DNA of 64,000 nucleotides from JAFAYN01 sp963733105. Its GTDB lineage: Bacteria > Gemmatimonadota > Gemmatimonadetes > Longimicrobiales > Longimicrobiaceae. This document shows positions 16,784 through 25,836 of the stretch, one piece after another. The DNA is taken from positions 124,001 through 188,000 of the forward strand of contig CAVTCB010000016.1 of NCBI GenBank assembly GCA_963733105.1. Direction: 5' to 3'. The translations under genes were made by a program, and so were the position numbers. The notes beneath the pieces were generated by a model. The model did no database searches. It had not been told where the DNA came from and saw nothing but the letters and a program-made list of their open reading frames with translations. Every line of letters begins with the position of its first letter. Within the stretch, counting starts at the first letter, position 1.

Positions 16784-16926
16784 GCGTGCTGGTTCTCCCT
16801 CTTGGACCGGAAGCCCGCGTCCGGCAGGTGCCGGGGCGCGGGTGGTTTATCTCCTTGTTACACCGCAGCTTGCGAACGGATCGCCCCGGCGGCGCCGCCA
16901 CCCGCGCGGGCGCGGGACGGCTTTCG

Positions 16927-16981
16927 GAGAATGATTCTTCTTATCAATGCGCAACGTAGACGGCGTTGCCACGAATGTCAA
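16927..16981 (-). promoter_or_regulatory. suf promoter with Fur-box-like palindrome
   Basis: On the minus strand TTGACA (16981-16976), 17 bases, TACGTT (16958-16953). Immediately downstream GATAAGAAGAATCATTCTC (16945-16927) matches 15 of 19 positions of the classical Fur consensus and overlaps the expected start site, as for a repressor. No other binding motif is evident in 16784-17081. Confidence 0.6.
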
Positions 16982-17081
16982 GGACGCCGCGCCCCGCGGA
17001 GGTGGCCCGCGGGTTGCACCCGTCGTCCTTGAGGAGTACCGTTGGTGAGAGTCCACCCTCCCCCTCCGCAGGAGGTCTCCC

Positions 17082-17942
17082 GTGAGCGAAGACCAGGACA
17101 TTCCGCCGGCGGCGCCGGACGGCTCCCCGCGCACCATCCTGGTGCTGGGAGGCGGGGGGATGAAGGGGATCGCCCACATCGGCGTCTGGAAGGCGCTGGA
17201 GGAGGCGGGGGTGCGCCCGGACGCCATCATGGGGACCAGCATCGGGGCGCTGATCGCGGCGGGGGTGGCGGGGGGGTACGGGTGGCGCGAGCTGGCGGAG
17301 ATCGCCCGCAAGCTCACCAAGGACGACATCGTTGCAATCAACCGCCGGGCGGTGTTCTTCGGGGGGGTGCGGGAGGAGGCGGTGTTCCGGGGCGACCACT
17401 ACCACGAGTTCATCGAGCGCATCCTCCCGGTGAAGACGTTCGACGAGATGAAGATCCCCTGCCGGCTGAACTCGGTGTCGCTGGTGTCGGGGGAGGAGGT
17501 GTGGTTCGGGACGGGGGCGCGCGAGGACGTCCCGGTGGCGGACGCGGTGTACGCTTCCTGCGCGCTCCCCATCTACTTCCCCCCGCTGAAGCTGGACGGG
17601 GACTTCCTGGTGGACGGGGGGGTGCTGGACGTGTTCCCGGTGCGCAAGGCGGCGGCATGGGGGGCGGAGCGGATCATCGGGGTGGACGTGGGGTCGGAGT
17701 TCCTCCCCCCCGCGGAGGGGTTCTTCGACCGCGGGATGATCGCCATCCACGACCGGGTGCTGAACCTGAACCTGCGCGACCAGCGGAGCCGCTGCCTGGA
17801 CGGCTACGACGGCCCGACGCTGCTCTACGTCCGCCCGCAGGTGGGGCACCTGGGCGGGTGGGACTTCGAGCGCACGCAGTACTTCCTGGAGGAGGGCTAC
17901 CGCGCCGCCCGCGAGGCGCTGAAGAAGGCCGAGGCGGCGTAG
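17082..17942 (+). CDS. Patatin-like phospholipase (RssA type)
   Basis: This 286-residue cytoplasmic lipid hydrolase has the oxyanion loop GGGGMKG, the nucleophile elbow GTSIG and the catalytic aspartate in DGGVLDVFPV. Proteins of this family release fatty acids from lipids. The start is GTG at 17082 with AGGAGG at about 17070. It is divergent from the suf operon and followed by a good terminator. The true substrate is not visible. Confidence 0.88.
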   Translation: MSEDQDIPPAAPDGSPRTILVLGGGGMKGIAHIGVWKALEEAGVRPDAIMGTSIGALIAAGVAGGYGWRELAEIARKLTKDDIVAINRRAVFFGGVREEAVFRGDHYHEFIERILPVKTFDEMKIPCRLNSVSLVSGEEVWFGTGAREDVPVADAVYASCALPIYFPPLKLDGDFLVDGGVLDVFPVRKAAAWGAERIIGVDVGSEFLPPAEGFFDRGMIAIHDRVLNLNLRDQRSRCLDGYDGPTLLYVRPQVGHLGGWDFERTQYFLEEGYRAAREALKKAEAA

Positions 17943-17978
17943 CCGCGGAAGCCTCCCCGGTCCCGCCGTCCGGCCCCC

Positions 17979-18011
17979 GGCCGCGCCCCCTCCCGGCGCG
18001 GCCTTCTTCTT
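17979..18011 (+). terminator. Intrinsic terminator after the patatin gene
   Basis: GGCCGCGCC (17979-17987) pairs with GGCGCGGCC (17995-18003) and is followed by TTCTTCTT. Confidence 0.8.
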
Positions 18012-18108
18012 GCGCCGGGCCCCGGCTCCCGTGCAAGGTTTGCACAGGGTTGCTCCGGGCCTGCCCCATGGGTGCCGGGGAACGCCACCTCATGGCCGGG
18101 AGGGACCC

Positions 18109-19024
18109 ATGAAGACAGGACGGAGCGCGCGCCCGCTGGGCGTGCTGTTCGCGATGGTGCTGGCGCTGGCCGCGTGCGCGGACGACGGGGCCACGGGACC
18201 CACGGGGCCGGCCGGACCGCAGGGACCCGCGGGGCCCACCGGACCGCAGGGGCCCACGGGGCCGCAGGGACCAGGGTTCGCGGGGCGGACGATCTACGGG
18301 GTGGACGCGGCGAACAACCTGGTCTCCTTCGGGGCGCTGACGCCGGGGACGCGCATCGCCCAGGTGGCGGTGACCGGGCTGGCGGCGGGGGAGAGCATCA
18401 TAGGGATCGACTTCCGGCCGGCGAACGACACGCTGTACGCGGTCACCACCTCCAGCCGCGTCTACACGCTGAACCTCACGACGGGCGCGGCGACGCCGTC
18501 CGGGACGGCGTTCACCCCGGCGGTGAGCGGGAGCGCGTTCGGGGTGGGGTTCAACCCGGTGCCGGACCGCATCCGGGTGCACTCCACCACGGAGCAGAAC
18601 CTCCGGCTCAATCCCGGCCACCGGCGCGGCGACGGTGGACACGGCGCTCGCCTTCGTGGCGGGCGACGCGAACGCGGGGGCGAACCCCAACGTGGTGGGG
18701 GTGGCGTACACCAACAGCGTCCGCCCGGCGCCCACGGCGACGGAGCTGTTCGTGATCGACTCCAACCGGGACATCCTGGCGATCTCGGACCGGCCGAACG
18801 GGGGGACGCTGCGCACCATCGGGTCGCTGGGCTTCGACACCTCGGACGACGTGGGCTTCGACATCGCGGGGGACACGGACGTGGCGTACGCCACGCTGAC
18901 GCCGGCGGGTGCCGCGGCCGGGCCGTCGCGGCTGTACACGGTGAACCTGCGGCTGGGGAACGCGGTCGTGGTGGGGCCGGTGGGGCACGCCACGCCGCTG
19001 CGGAGCATCGCCGTCGCTCCGTAG
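18109..19024 (+). pseudogene. Collagen-like DUF4394 lipoprotein, frameshifted
   Basis: This is a lipoprotein with lipobox LALAAC and then about ten collagen-type G-x-y triplets (GPTGPAGPQGPAGPTGPQG) at residues 27-57. A DUF4394-like beta domain follows: TIYGVDAANNLVSF, GIDFRPANDTLYAV, and GFNPVPDRIRV. The frame fails near 18614, where AATCCCGGCC should read AATCCGGCC. Beyond that point the second half (VDTALAFVAGDANAG to RSIAVAP) is intact, so one extra base explains the break. If real, the lipoprotein is truncated at the domain middle. Surface anchoring with a collagen-like stalk is unusual. GGGAGGG precedes the ATG. Confidence 0.75.
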
Positions 19025-19078
19025 GCGCTCACGTACTTCGGACTCCATGCGCCCGCCGTCCCACCCGGGGCGGCGGGC

Positions 19079-19118
19079 GTTCCTGGCGGATTCCGTACGG
19101 GAGGAGTAACGTTGCAGC
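19079..19118 (+). promoter_or_regulatory. Shared upstream element, copy 1
   Basis: GTTCCTGGCGGATTCCGTAC then GGGAGGAGTAACGTTG, directly before the GTG start at 19119. It matches copies at 19864 and 20273 almost base for base over the first 23 positions. A promoter of a non-standard sigma factor is likely. Confidence 0.6.
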
Positions 19119-19775
19119 GTGACGAACTCGTCCCCCTTCCTCCCGCAGACGCTCGTCGGACGGATCGCGGCGGTGGCGCTTCTCGCCGCCGGCGCGGCCT
19201 GCGCGCGGGCGGAGGCGCCGGCTGAGCCCGCGCCGGCGCTCGTGACGCGCGCCGCGGCCGAGTACGTGTTCTACGACGTGAGCGGCGACACGCCGGCGGC
19301 GCTGCGGGCGTCCCTGCGCGAGGGGAGCGCGCGGACGCTCGGCGGCTCGCACTTCGCCCGGGCCGATTGGAACGTGACGTGGCGCGCGCGCTGGGAGGGT
19401 GACCGCACCTGCCGGGTCGGCTCGGTCGACGTGCGGCTGACCGCGCGCGTCACGCTCCCGCGCTGGGACCCTCCCGCGGACGCGGCGCCGGAGCTGGTGG
19501 CCCGATGGGGCGCGTTCATGCACGCGCTTTCGCTCCACGAGGCCCGGCACGTGGACATCGGCGCCGAGGCCGCGCAGGCCGTCCGGCGGGCGGTGGAGGC
19601 GGAGTCCAACACGAGCTGCGCCGGGATGGACTCGCGCACCCGCGCCGCCGCCGAGCGGGCGCTCGCCGCCCACCGCGAGAAGAACCGGGAATACGATGAG
19701 CGCACCCGCCACGGCGTCACGGAAGGAGCCGTGTGGCCGCCGCGGGCAGCCACGACTCCGCCGCCGCCGCGCTGA
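19119..19775 (+). CDS. DUF922-family secreted Zn-protease
   Basis: This 218-residue protein has a signal peptide or lipoprotein start (AAGAAC). The DUF922 core contains YVFYDVSGDTPAALRASL, a DWNVTWRARWEGD strand pair, and the Zn-binding HEARH (H140, E141, H144) in HALSLHEARHVDIG. The C-terminal third is a charged helix. The GTG start uses the GGGAGGAG within the shared upstream element. The enzyme should act in the envelope. The substrate is unknown. Confidence 0.75.
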   Translation: MTNSSPFLPQTLVGRIAAVALLAAGAACARAEAPAEPAPALVTRAAAEYVFYDVSGDTPAALRASLREGSARTLGGSHFARADWNVTWRARWEGDRTCRVGSVDVRLTARVTLPRWDPPADAAPELVARWGAFMHALSLHEARHVDIGAEAAQAVRRAVEAESNTSCAGMDSRTRAAAERALAAHREKNREYDERTRHGVTEGAVWPPRAATTPPPPR

Positions 19776-19863
19776 TCCTCGTGCTCCGGACCCCAGGCGC
19801 CCGCCGTCCCACCCGGGACGGCGGGCGCTGTCCTCTTTGCCGGACGACCGCTCCGGAGGGGGC

Positions 19864-19902
19864 GTTCCTGGCGGATTCTGTACGGGATGGATAATGTTGT
19901 CG
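19864..19902 (+). promoter_or_regulatory. Shared upstream element, copy 2
   Basis: GTTCCTGGCGGATTCTGTAC then GGGATGGATAATGTTGTCG, 48 bases before the ATG of the first GTGH lipoprotein. The GATAAT/TAATGTTG part may be the -10 region. Confidence 0.6.
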
Positions 19903-19949
19903 GGCGGCTACTCTGTACTCTTTCCCCCTCCAGCACGAAGGAAGGAACC

Positions 19950-20228
19950 ATGAAGAAGCTACGCATTCCGGTCGGCGTCCTGGCGCTCGCCCTCGGCCTC
20001 GGCGCCTGCGGCGAGACGCCGCTCCTCGCCCCCGCCGGCCCGAGCTACGACAGCGGCCCGACCTTCGGGACCGGGCACCGGGCAGACACGACGACCGCCA
20101 TCACCGCTTCGACCGAGCTTGCCGGCCCCACGTTCGGCACCGGCCACCGGGCGGACGCGACGAGCGACATCACGGCTTCATCCACGGATGCCTCGCGTAA
20201 CGGCTCGACTTTCGGCACTGGGTATTAG
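19950..20228 (+). CDS. Small lipoprotein with GPTFGTGH repeats
   Basis: This 92-residue protein has a lipoprotein signal (ALGLGACGE, lipidated Cys near residue 20). The remainder is mostly three copies of a short motif, GPTFGTGHRAD, GPTFGTGHRAD and GSTFGTGY, spaced by about 22 Thr/Ala/Ser-rich residues. A paralogue follows at 20357. The GAAGGA site fits the ATG at 19950. Neither matches a family I recognise. The fixed C-terminal repeat and the shared promoter suggest a secreted or surface peptide family under common control. Confidence 0.75.
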   Translation: MKKLRIPVGVLALALGLGACGETPLLAPAGPSYDSGPTFGTGHRADTTTAITASTELAGPTFGTGHRADATSDITASSTDASRNGSTFGTGY

Positions 20229-20272
20229 ACGGGTCTGATCCCCTCCGAAACAGGTGATTCCAGGGGCAAGGT

Positions 20273-20311
20273 GTTCCTGGCGGATTCTGTACGGGGCGGG
20301 TAATGTTGTCG
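20273..20311 (+). promoter_or_regulatory. Shared upstream element, copy 3
   Basis: GTTCCTGGCGGATTCTGTAC then GGGGCGGGTAATGTTGTCG. It lies 46 bases before the second GTGH lipoprotein. Copies 2 and 3 differ at only a few bases. Confidence 0.6.
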
Positions 20312-20356
20312 TGCGGAAACTTCGTGCACTTTCCTACCTCCAGAGAAGGAACGACC

Positions 20357-20569
20357 ATGAAGAACCTTCGATTCCTCACCAGCGCCCTGGTGCTTGGCCT
20401 CGGCCTCAGTGCCTGTGGTGATACGACGCTCGTTGCTCCCTCCAGGCCCAGCAACAACAGCGGCGGCACGATCGGGACGGGGCATCGGGTCGCCGACTCG
20501 ACCAGCGTCATTGCGTCATCGACCGAGCCATCGGGCCTTTCCGGCCCCACGATTGGCACGGGTCACTAA
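20357..20569 (+). CDS. Small lipoprotein with GTIGTGH repeats, paralogue
   Basis: This 70-residue lipoprotein (LGLGLSACGD) has two copies of the motif: GGTIGTGHRVAD and the C-terminal GPTIGTGH. Signal region and spacing match the 92-residue neighbour, so the two arose by duplication and repeat gain or loss. AAGGA precedes the ATG. Its stop overlaps the convergent TPR gene by four bases. Confidence 0.75.
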   Translation: MKNLRFLTSALVLGLGLSACGDTTLVAPSRPSNNSGGTIGTGHRVADSTSVIASSTEPSGLSGPTIGTGH

Positions 20570-21894
20570 GCAGCTTCCGCGGCTGTCACTGGATCAATGC
20601 GCGCGTGAGGGGCTGCGGGTTCAACCTGGCGCCCGCAGCCTTCCCACATCCGCAGTCGGGACGCAAGACGCTGAACAAGAGCATCCAGTCGATCTCGGTC
20701 GGAGGGATTTGCCTCTGAGGGTGGTTGTGCGCCATCGGCAACTGCTGCCAGCAGGTGCTCGGCCACGTGGGCTGCCGCCATGTCCCTGGTCGCCCGAGTG
20801 GTCGTAAGGGCTGTAGTCGCGTAACTGTCCGCTTGCGTCACATCGCTGAGTGCCCATGCGCCGGCCGCCAGACAGTTGAAGGCAGGCGCAGCATGCTCCC
20901 CGTGATTCTTCAGGAGGTGGAGGGCGGATTGCTCGGCTTCCTTGAATCGCTGGAGGTTACGCAATCCCCCGGCTGCGCGGGCGATGGACGCGTGCGCGAG
21001 AGCAAGTACGCTGGGGCTCTGAATAAGAGGGGCCACCTGAACTAGGAGGCCAAAAGCGGGATTGAAGTAGCCGTTCTGGAGCAGGACGTACGCAAAGTCA
21101 TGCACCAGATACGGAACCAGAGGGTGCCTGACCGGATAGTTCTCGAGCGCCTTCCGCACGTGCCGGCAGGCGCTCGTGTACATTCCGGCTTCAGCCGTGA
21201 GGGTGAGGAGGGCGTGGTGCGCCTCGGCGGCTTGCCGGCGTCTCCCCGTGCTGATCGCCCGCTGCGCCGCACGCTCGTAGAAGACACGGGCTTCCGCGTT
21301 GCGGCCGAGATGCTTCATCAGGTTTCCATGCCCCAGGAGCGCCTTGATCACCTCCTGGCGGCTCTTCGTCCGAACGGCCAGTCCGAACGCGCGCAGGTAC
21401 CAGGACGCGGAGCGCTCGTGGTAATTGGCTCGTCGGCACAGTCGCCCGGCATCGTACGCGCGGCCAGGCGCGTCCGGGTCCGCGGCAGCGGCCGCCTCGG
21501 CGAACAGGGCGGCCACGTCGAGGCTGGAGCGCTCCTCCGCCCAGACAAAGACCCGACGACAGGCCTCCGCGAGCTGGTGCCCCGTCACGCCTCCGGGATC
21601 GCGCACCAGCAGGGCGAACGTCCCGAACGTCTCCAGGAGCTGCGGGGCGAACACGCATGCACCGGCTAGACGTAGACTTGCTCCGTCGGAATCCTGCAAA
21701 GCGAGATTTTTACGATCCCCGGGCGCTACCGCTGCCCAGACGTGGGTCCGCCGCAGCATCCGCCAGAAGGCTATCCCCAGCTCCGGACCGACCTCCTCCA
21801 GAATCCTGACCTCCTCCTTCCAGTGACGCGGCGGGGGCGCCGGTAGGATCGAGTGGCGGCGCCCCGGACGGGACTGCGTGTGTAAAGGAGCCAT
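20566..21894 (-). CDS. TPR-like helical repeat protein
   Basis: This 442-residue soluble protein is almost all helix-turn-helix repeats. Visible units include GRLCRRANYHERSASWYLRA, LGHGNLMKHLGRNAEARVFY, AEAHHALLTLTAEAGMYTSA and AHASIARAAGGLRNLQRFKE, so it is a tetratricopeptide-like scaffold. No N-terminal HTH or enzyme motif is clear. The start is uncertain; ATG at 21894 is chosen, but the frame is open further upstream and no good ribosome site is seen. G+C is lower than in the neighbours. It is convergent with the two GTGH lipoprotein genes. Confidence 0.6.
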   Translation of the reverse strand: MAPLHTQSRPGRRHSILPAPPPRHWKEEVRILEEVGPELGIAFWRMLRRTHVWAAVAPGDRKNLALQDSDGASLRLAGACVFAPQLLETFGTFALLVRDPGGVTGHQLAEACRRVFVWAEERSSLDVAALFAEAAAAADPDAPGRAYDAGRLCRRANYHERSASWYLRAFGLAVRTKSRQEVIKALLGHGNLMKHLGRNAEARVFYERAAQRAISTGRRRQAAEAHHALLTLTAEAGMYTSACRHVRKALENYPVRHPLVPYLVHDFAYVLLQNGYFNPAFGLLVQVAPLIQSPSVLALAHASIARAAGGLRNLQRFKEAEQSALHLLKNHGEHAAPAFNCLAAGAWALSDVTQADSYATTALTTTRATRDMAAAHVAEHLLAAVADGAQPPSEANPSDRDRLDALVQRLASRLRMWEGCGRQVEPAAPHARIDPVTAAEAA

Positions 21895-22205
21895 GATTCG
21901 ACAGGATCTGGAGGAGGGCACATGACATATCCTTCCCGACACGATAGCGGAAGCCCTTGCGCTCTGCCACGTTCCACCGAGTGGCGCCCGGGTCGCGCGG
22001 TGGCACGTTACCCGGCGGTCCGGCAACGGTCACTCGTCGTTCGTGTCGACTGGCAACCCGTTCCCGCCCCCGTGCACGCGCGCTGCTGGGCCTCCTGGTG
22101 GGTCCTCGTGGCGTAAACTATGTCTACCTTTTGTGCGTCACGTCTCTTGCACGACGCCCGACGCGGGGCTACAACCGGTTGTTCACCCTCGCACGCCTGC
22201 ACCGC
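21895..22205. other. Intergenic, no feature recognised
   Basis: This is a 311-base gap between divergent genes. It is less GC-rich than average. No convincing promoter, repeat or small gene was seen. Confidence 0.5.
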
Positions 22206-23224
22206 ATGCCGCTGAAGATCGGAGTCGTGGACCAGTCGCCCGTGCGCACCGGGGGCACCGGCGCGGACGCCCTGCGCGAGACGCTGGAGCTGGCCCGCGC
22301 GGCCGAGCGCCTGGGCTACTCGCGCTACTGGCTGGCCGAGCACCACAGCACCAACTCGTTCGCCGGCTCCGCGCCCGAGGTGCTGATCGCCCGGGTGGCC
22401 TCCGTCACGCGGGAGATGCGGATCGGCTCGGGCGGCGTGCTCCTTCCGCACTACTCCCCCTTCAAGGTGGCCGAGCAGTTCCGCATGCTGGAGACGCTCT
22501 TCCCCGGGACGGATCGACCTGGGCGATCGGGCGGGCGCCGGGCGGAGACCCGCGCACTGTGGCGGCGCTCCGGTACGGGCGCGGCGCCCTCCCCGTGGAG
22601 ACCTTCCCGCGGCAGGTGGAGGACCTGCGCACCTGGCTGGAGAACTCCACCACCCCGGAGCACCCCTTCCACCGCGTGCGGGCCATGCCGCGCGGACCGG
22701 GCGTGCCCGAGCTGTGGATCCTGGGCTCCGGCGGCCACGGGGCGCTGTACGCCGCCGAGCTGGGGTGCGGCTACTCCTTCGCGCAGTTCATCAGCGGCGA
22801 GGACGGCGCCGCCGCCACGCGCGCCTACCGGGAGCGCTTCCGCCCGTCCACGCGGCTCGCGGAGCCGCGCGCGAGCGTGGGGGTGGGGGTGATCTGCGCC
22901 GGGACGGGGGAGGAGGCGCGCCGCCTGGCCGCCTCGCTGGAGCTGTGGCGGCGGCGCATCGCGTACGGGCAGGACCGGGGCATCCCCTCGCCCGAGGAGG
23001 CGCTCCGGGAGCTGGAGCCCGGGTGGGAGCCGCCGCCGCCCGGCACCGACGGGGCGCGGGTGATCGCCGGCGACCCCGACAGGGTGCGCGCCGAGCTGCT
23101 CCGCCTGGCGGAGCGCTGCGGCGTGGACGAGGTGATGGCGGTGACCGTGACGCACGACCCCGGCGCGCGGATGCGCTCCTACGAGCTGCTGGCGGAGGCG
23201 ATGGGGCTGGAGCCGCGGGAGTAG
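22206..23224 (+). pseudogene. LLM-class (luciferase-like) flavin oxidoreductase, frameshifted
   Basis: The opening KIGVVDQSPVRTG, the YWLAEHHSTNSFAGSAPEVL segment and IGSGGVLLPHYSPFKVAEQF are typical of F420/FMN-dependent luciferase-like monooxygenases. Downstream IGRAPGGDPRTVAALRYG and the remainder to LEPRE are intact in another frame. The expected PGRIDLGIGRAPGG is recovered if one A near 22509 and one G near 22525 are dropped. As written, the protein is cut after about 100 residues. The two close indels suggest sequence error or recent decay. Confidence 0.8.
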
Positions 23225-23233
23225 AGCAAGCGA

Positions 23234-23270
23234 AGAGGGGGCACCCCGTCCGGGACGCCCCCTCTCTCGA
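23234..23270. terminator. Bidirectional hairpin between convergent genes
   Basis: AGAGGGGGC (23234-23242) pairs with GCCCCCTCT (23257-23265). It serves the oxidoreductase and glnS ends. Confidence 0.65.
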
Positions 23271-23289
23271 CCAGGCCCTCCGGGGCGGC

Positions 23290-25650
23290 CTACGAGCCCA
23301 GCCGCTCCTGCACCAGCCGGCTCACCACCTCGGCGTTCGCCTTGCCGCCGGTGCGGCGCATCACCTGGCCCACGAAGAATCCCAGCAGCCCCGTCTTCCC
23401 GCCGCGGTACTCCTCCGCCTTGGCCGCGTTGGCCGACACCACCTCGTCTACGATCGGTGTCAGAGCGGAGGTGTCGCTTACCTGTCGCAGGCCGAGCTTC
23501 TCGACCAGATCTCTTGGATTACCGCCGTTCTGCACCATCTCTCTGAGCAGTTGACGACCAGCAGGGGTAGAAATGGTTGCGTCATCCACGAGCGCAATCA
23601 GTTCGCCGAGCTCACGGCCGCTGAAAGGAAGATTGCTCAATGGTCTGTCGGCGAGCTCACGGGGTAGCTCGTTCACAACCCAGTTCGCTGTCGTCATGAT
23701 GCTCGCCCCGCCCTGAACGGCGATCTCGAACAGGTCAGCCAATGCCGGCTCGCGTGCCATGCGATCCGCTTCCTCGTTCGTCAGCACATAGGAAGACATG
23801 AGGCGCCGGTACAGCTCCTCCACCTCTGGGGGACGGGCCGCCTCCGCCCGCGGCTTCGCCTCGCCCGTCCCGGACGGCTCCGGCTTCTTCCGCTCGGGCT
23901 TCGCCTCCGGCTTCGGCCCGGGCTGCGACTGCTTCGCCCAGGTGTCGCGCAGCGTCACGGTGCGGTTGAACACCAGCGCGTCGGGCCGGGAGTCCACCCG
24001 ATCGGAGCAGAAGTAGCCCAGGCGCTCGAACTGGTAGCGGCTCCCCGGCGGGTCGTCGCGCACCCCGGGCTCGATCCGGGCGTCACGGACCACCACCAGC
24101 GACTCCGGGTTCAGGTGCTCCTTGAAGTCGCCCTCCCCCGCGTCCGGGTCGGGGACGGTGAAGAGCCGGTCGTACAGCCGCACCTCGCAGGGGAGGGCGT
24201 GCTCGGCGGACACCCAGTGGATGGTCCCCTTCACCGTGCGCCCGTCGGGGGCGCTGCCGCCGCGCGTCTCAGGGTCGTAGCTGCAGCGCAGCTCCACCAC
24301 CTCCCCCGCCTCGTCCTTGACCACCTCGTCGCAGCGGATGAAGTAGGCGTAGCGGAGCCGCACCTCGCGGCCGGGCGCCAGGCGGTGGTACCCCTTCGGC
24401 GGGTCCTCCGCGAAGTCGTCGCGCTCGATGAAGAGCGTCCGCCCGAAAGGGAGGGGGCGCGACCCCTCGTTGGGGACGTCGTGCGGCCAGAAGGGCGCGT
24501 CCAGCTCCTCCGTCCGCCCCTCCGGGTAGTTGGTGATCGTCACCTTCAGCGGCCGCAGCACGCAGAGCACGCGCGGCGCCCGCGTGTTCAGGTCGTCGCG
24601 GATGGCGAACTCCAGCTTGGCGATGTCGATGCGGCTGTTGAACTTGGCGACGCCCATCCGGTCCCAGAAGCTCCGCAGCGCCTCCGGCGTGACGCCGCGG
24701 CGGCGCAGGCCGGCCAGCGTGGCCATGCGCGGATCGTCCCAGCCGCTCACGTAGCCGCCCTTCACCAGCTGCAGCGACTTGCGCTTGCTGGTGATGGTGT
24801 ACTCCAGCTCACCGCGCGCGAACTCGTACTGGTGCGGCCGCGCCGGCGTCCCCCCCTGGCCGCGGACGAAGTCCTGCCAGTGGTCCACCACCCAGTCGTA
24901 GACCGCGCGGTTGTTGTCGAACTCCAGGGAGCAGAGGGAGTGCGTGATCCCCTCGATGGCGTCCTCGATGGGGTGCGCGTAGTCGTACAGCGGGTAGATG
25001 CACCACGCGTCGCCCGTGCGGTAGTGGTGCGCGTGGCGGATGCGGTACAGGAGCGGGTCCCGCAGCAGCATGTTGGGCGAGGACAGGTCGATCCGGGCCC
25101 GCAGCACGTGCGCCCCGTCGGGGAACTCGCCCGCGCGCATCCGCCGGAAGAGGTCCAGGCTCTCCTCCGGCGAGCGGTCGCGGTACCGCGTGGGACGCCC
25201 CGGCTCCGTCACCGTGCCGCGCGCCTCGCGGATCTCCTCGTCCGACGAGCTGTCCACGTACGCCAGCCCGTTCCGGACGAGGAACTCGGCGAACTCGTAC
25301 ATCTGCCCGAAGTAGTCCGCCGCGAACAGGGGCGTCTCGCCGAAGTCCGCGCCCAGCCACCGCACCGTGTCGACGATGGACTGCACGTAGTGCACGTCCT
25401 CGGTCTCGGGGTTGGTGTCGTCGAAGCGCAGGTTGAAGCGCCCCCCCGTCTCCTGCGCGATCCCGTAGCTGAGCAGGATGGCCTTGGCGTGCCCGATGTG
25501 CAGGTAGCCGTTGGGCTCCGGCGGAAAGCGGGTGACGATGGTCCGGTACTTTCCCTGCCGCAGGTCCTCCGCCACGATGGCGCGGATGAAGTCCAGCCCG
25601 CCCTCGGGGCGGGCGGCGGTGCTCTCGGTGCTGGCGCTGCTGCTGTCCAC
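23290..25650 (-). CDS. glnS: Glutaminyl-tRNA synthetase with C-terminal Yqey domain
   Basis: This 786-residue protein comprises a class I GlnRS (residues 20-585) with HIGH at 51-54 and the KMSKS-like SKRKSLQLV. A Lys/Pro/Glu-rich linker (about 590-625) follows, then a GatB/Yqey-like tail ending VSRLVQERLGS. The tail contains FFVGQVMRRTGGKANAEVV, the hallmark of Yqey domains, as in Deinococcus GlnRS, where the tail aids tRNA-Gln binding. The tail's DNA (about 23440-23800) is visibly less GC-rich than the rest. Promoter TTGAAG-17-TATCGT lies at 25723-25695. Confidence 0.93.
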   Translation of the reverse strand: MDSSSASTESTAARPEGGLDFIRAIVAEDLRQGKYRTIVTRFPPEPNGYLHIGHAKAILLSYGIAQETGGRFNLRFDDTNPETEDVHYVQSIVDTVRWLGADFGETPLFAADYFGQMYEFAEFLVRNGLAYVDSSSDEEIREARGTVTEPGRPTRYRDRSPEESLDLFRRMRAGEFPDGAHVLRARIDLSSPNMLLRDPLLYRIRHAHHYRTGDAWCIYPLYDYAHPIEDAIEGITHSLCSLEFDNNRAVYDWVVDHWQDFVRGQGGTPARPHQYEFARGELEYTITSKRKSLQLVKGGYVSGWDDPRMATLAGLRRRGVTPEALRSFWDRMGVAKFNSRIDIAKLEFAIRDDLNTRAPRVLCVLRPLKVTITNYPEGRTEELDAPFWPHDVPNEGSRPLPFGRTLFIERDDFAEDPPKGYHRLAPGREVRLRYAYFIRCDEVVKDEAGEVVELRCSYDPETRGGSAPDGRTVKGTIHWVSAEHALPCEVRLYDRLFTVPDPDAGEGDFKEHLNPESLVVVRDARIEPGVRDDPPGSRYQFERLGYFCSDRVDSRPDALVFNRTVTLRDTWAKQSQPGPKPEAKPERKKPEPSGTGEAKPRAEAARPPEVEELYRRLMSSYVLTNEEADRMAREPALADLFEIAVQGGASIMTTANWVVNELPRELADRPLSNLPFSGRELGELIALVDDATISTPAGRQLLREMVQNGGNPRDLVEKLGLRQVSDTSALTPIVDEVVSANAAKAEEYRGGKTGLLGFFVGQVMRRTGGKANAEVVSRLVQERLGS

Positions 25651-25694
25651 GGGGCTTTCCGCTGCGCGGGTTGACGGCGTCGGAGAAAGCGCGA

Positions 25695-25723
25695 ACGATA
25701 GCGCACGCCGCGCCGATCTTCAA
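25695..25723 (-). promoter_or_regulatory. glnS promoter
   Basis: On the minus strand TTGAAG (25723-25718), 17 bases, TATCGT (25700-25695), 45 bases before the ATG. Confidence 0.5.
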
Positions 25724-25836
25724 CGTCCGGCGCGCGCATGGAACCCGCGGGCGTCTCGGCGGTACGCTAACTGCATACTCCCCAAGCACATCAACCGTTG
25801 AAACCAGCCGCACCGAAGTCATAGAGGGTTGAAGTC

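Noticed and set aside
19079..20311. Sigma-54 promoter at the shared upstream element
   Set aside because: TGGC is present but no GC dinucleotide lies at the required 10-base spacing.
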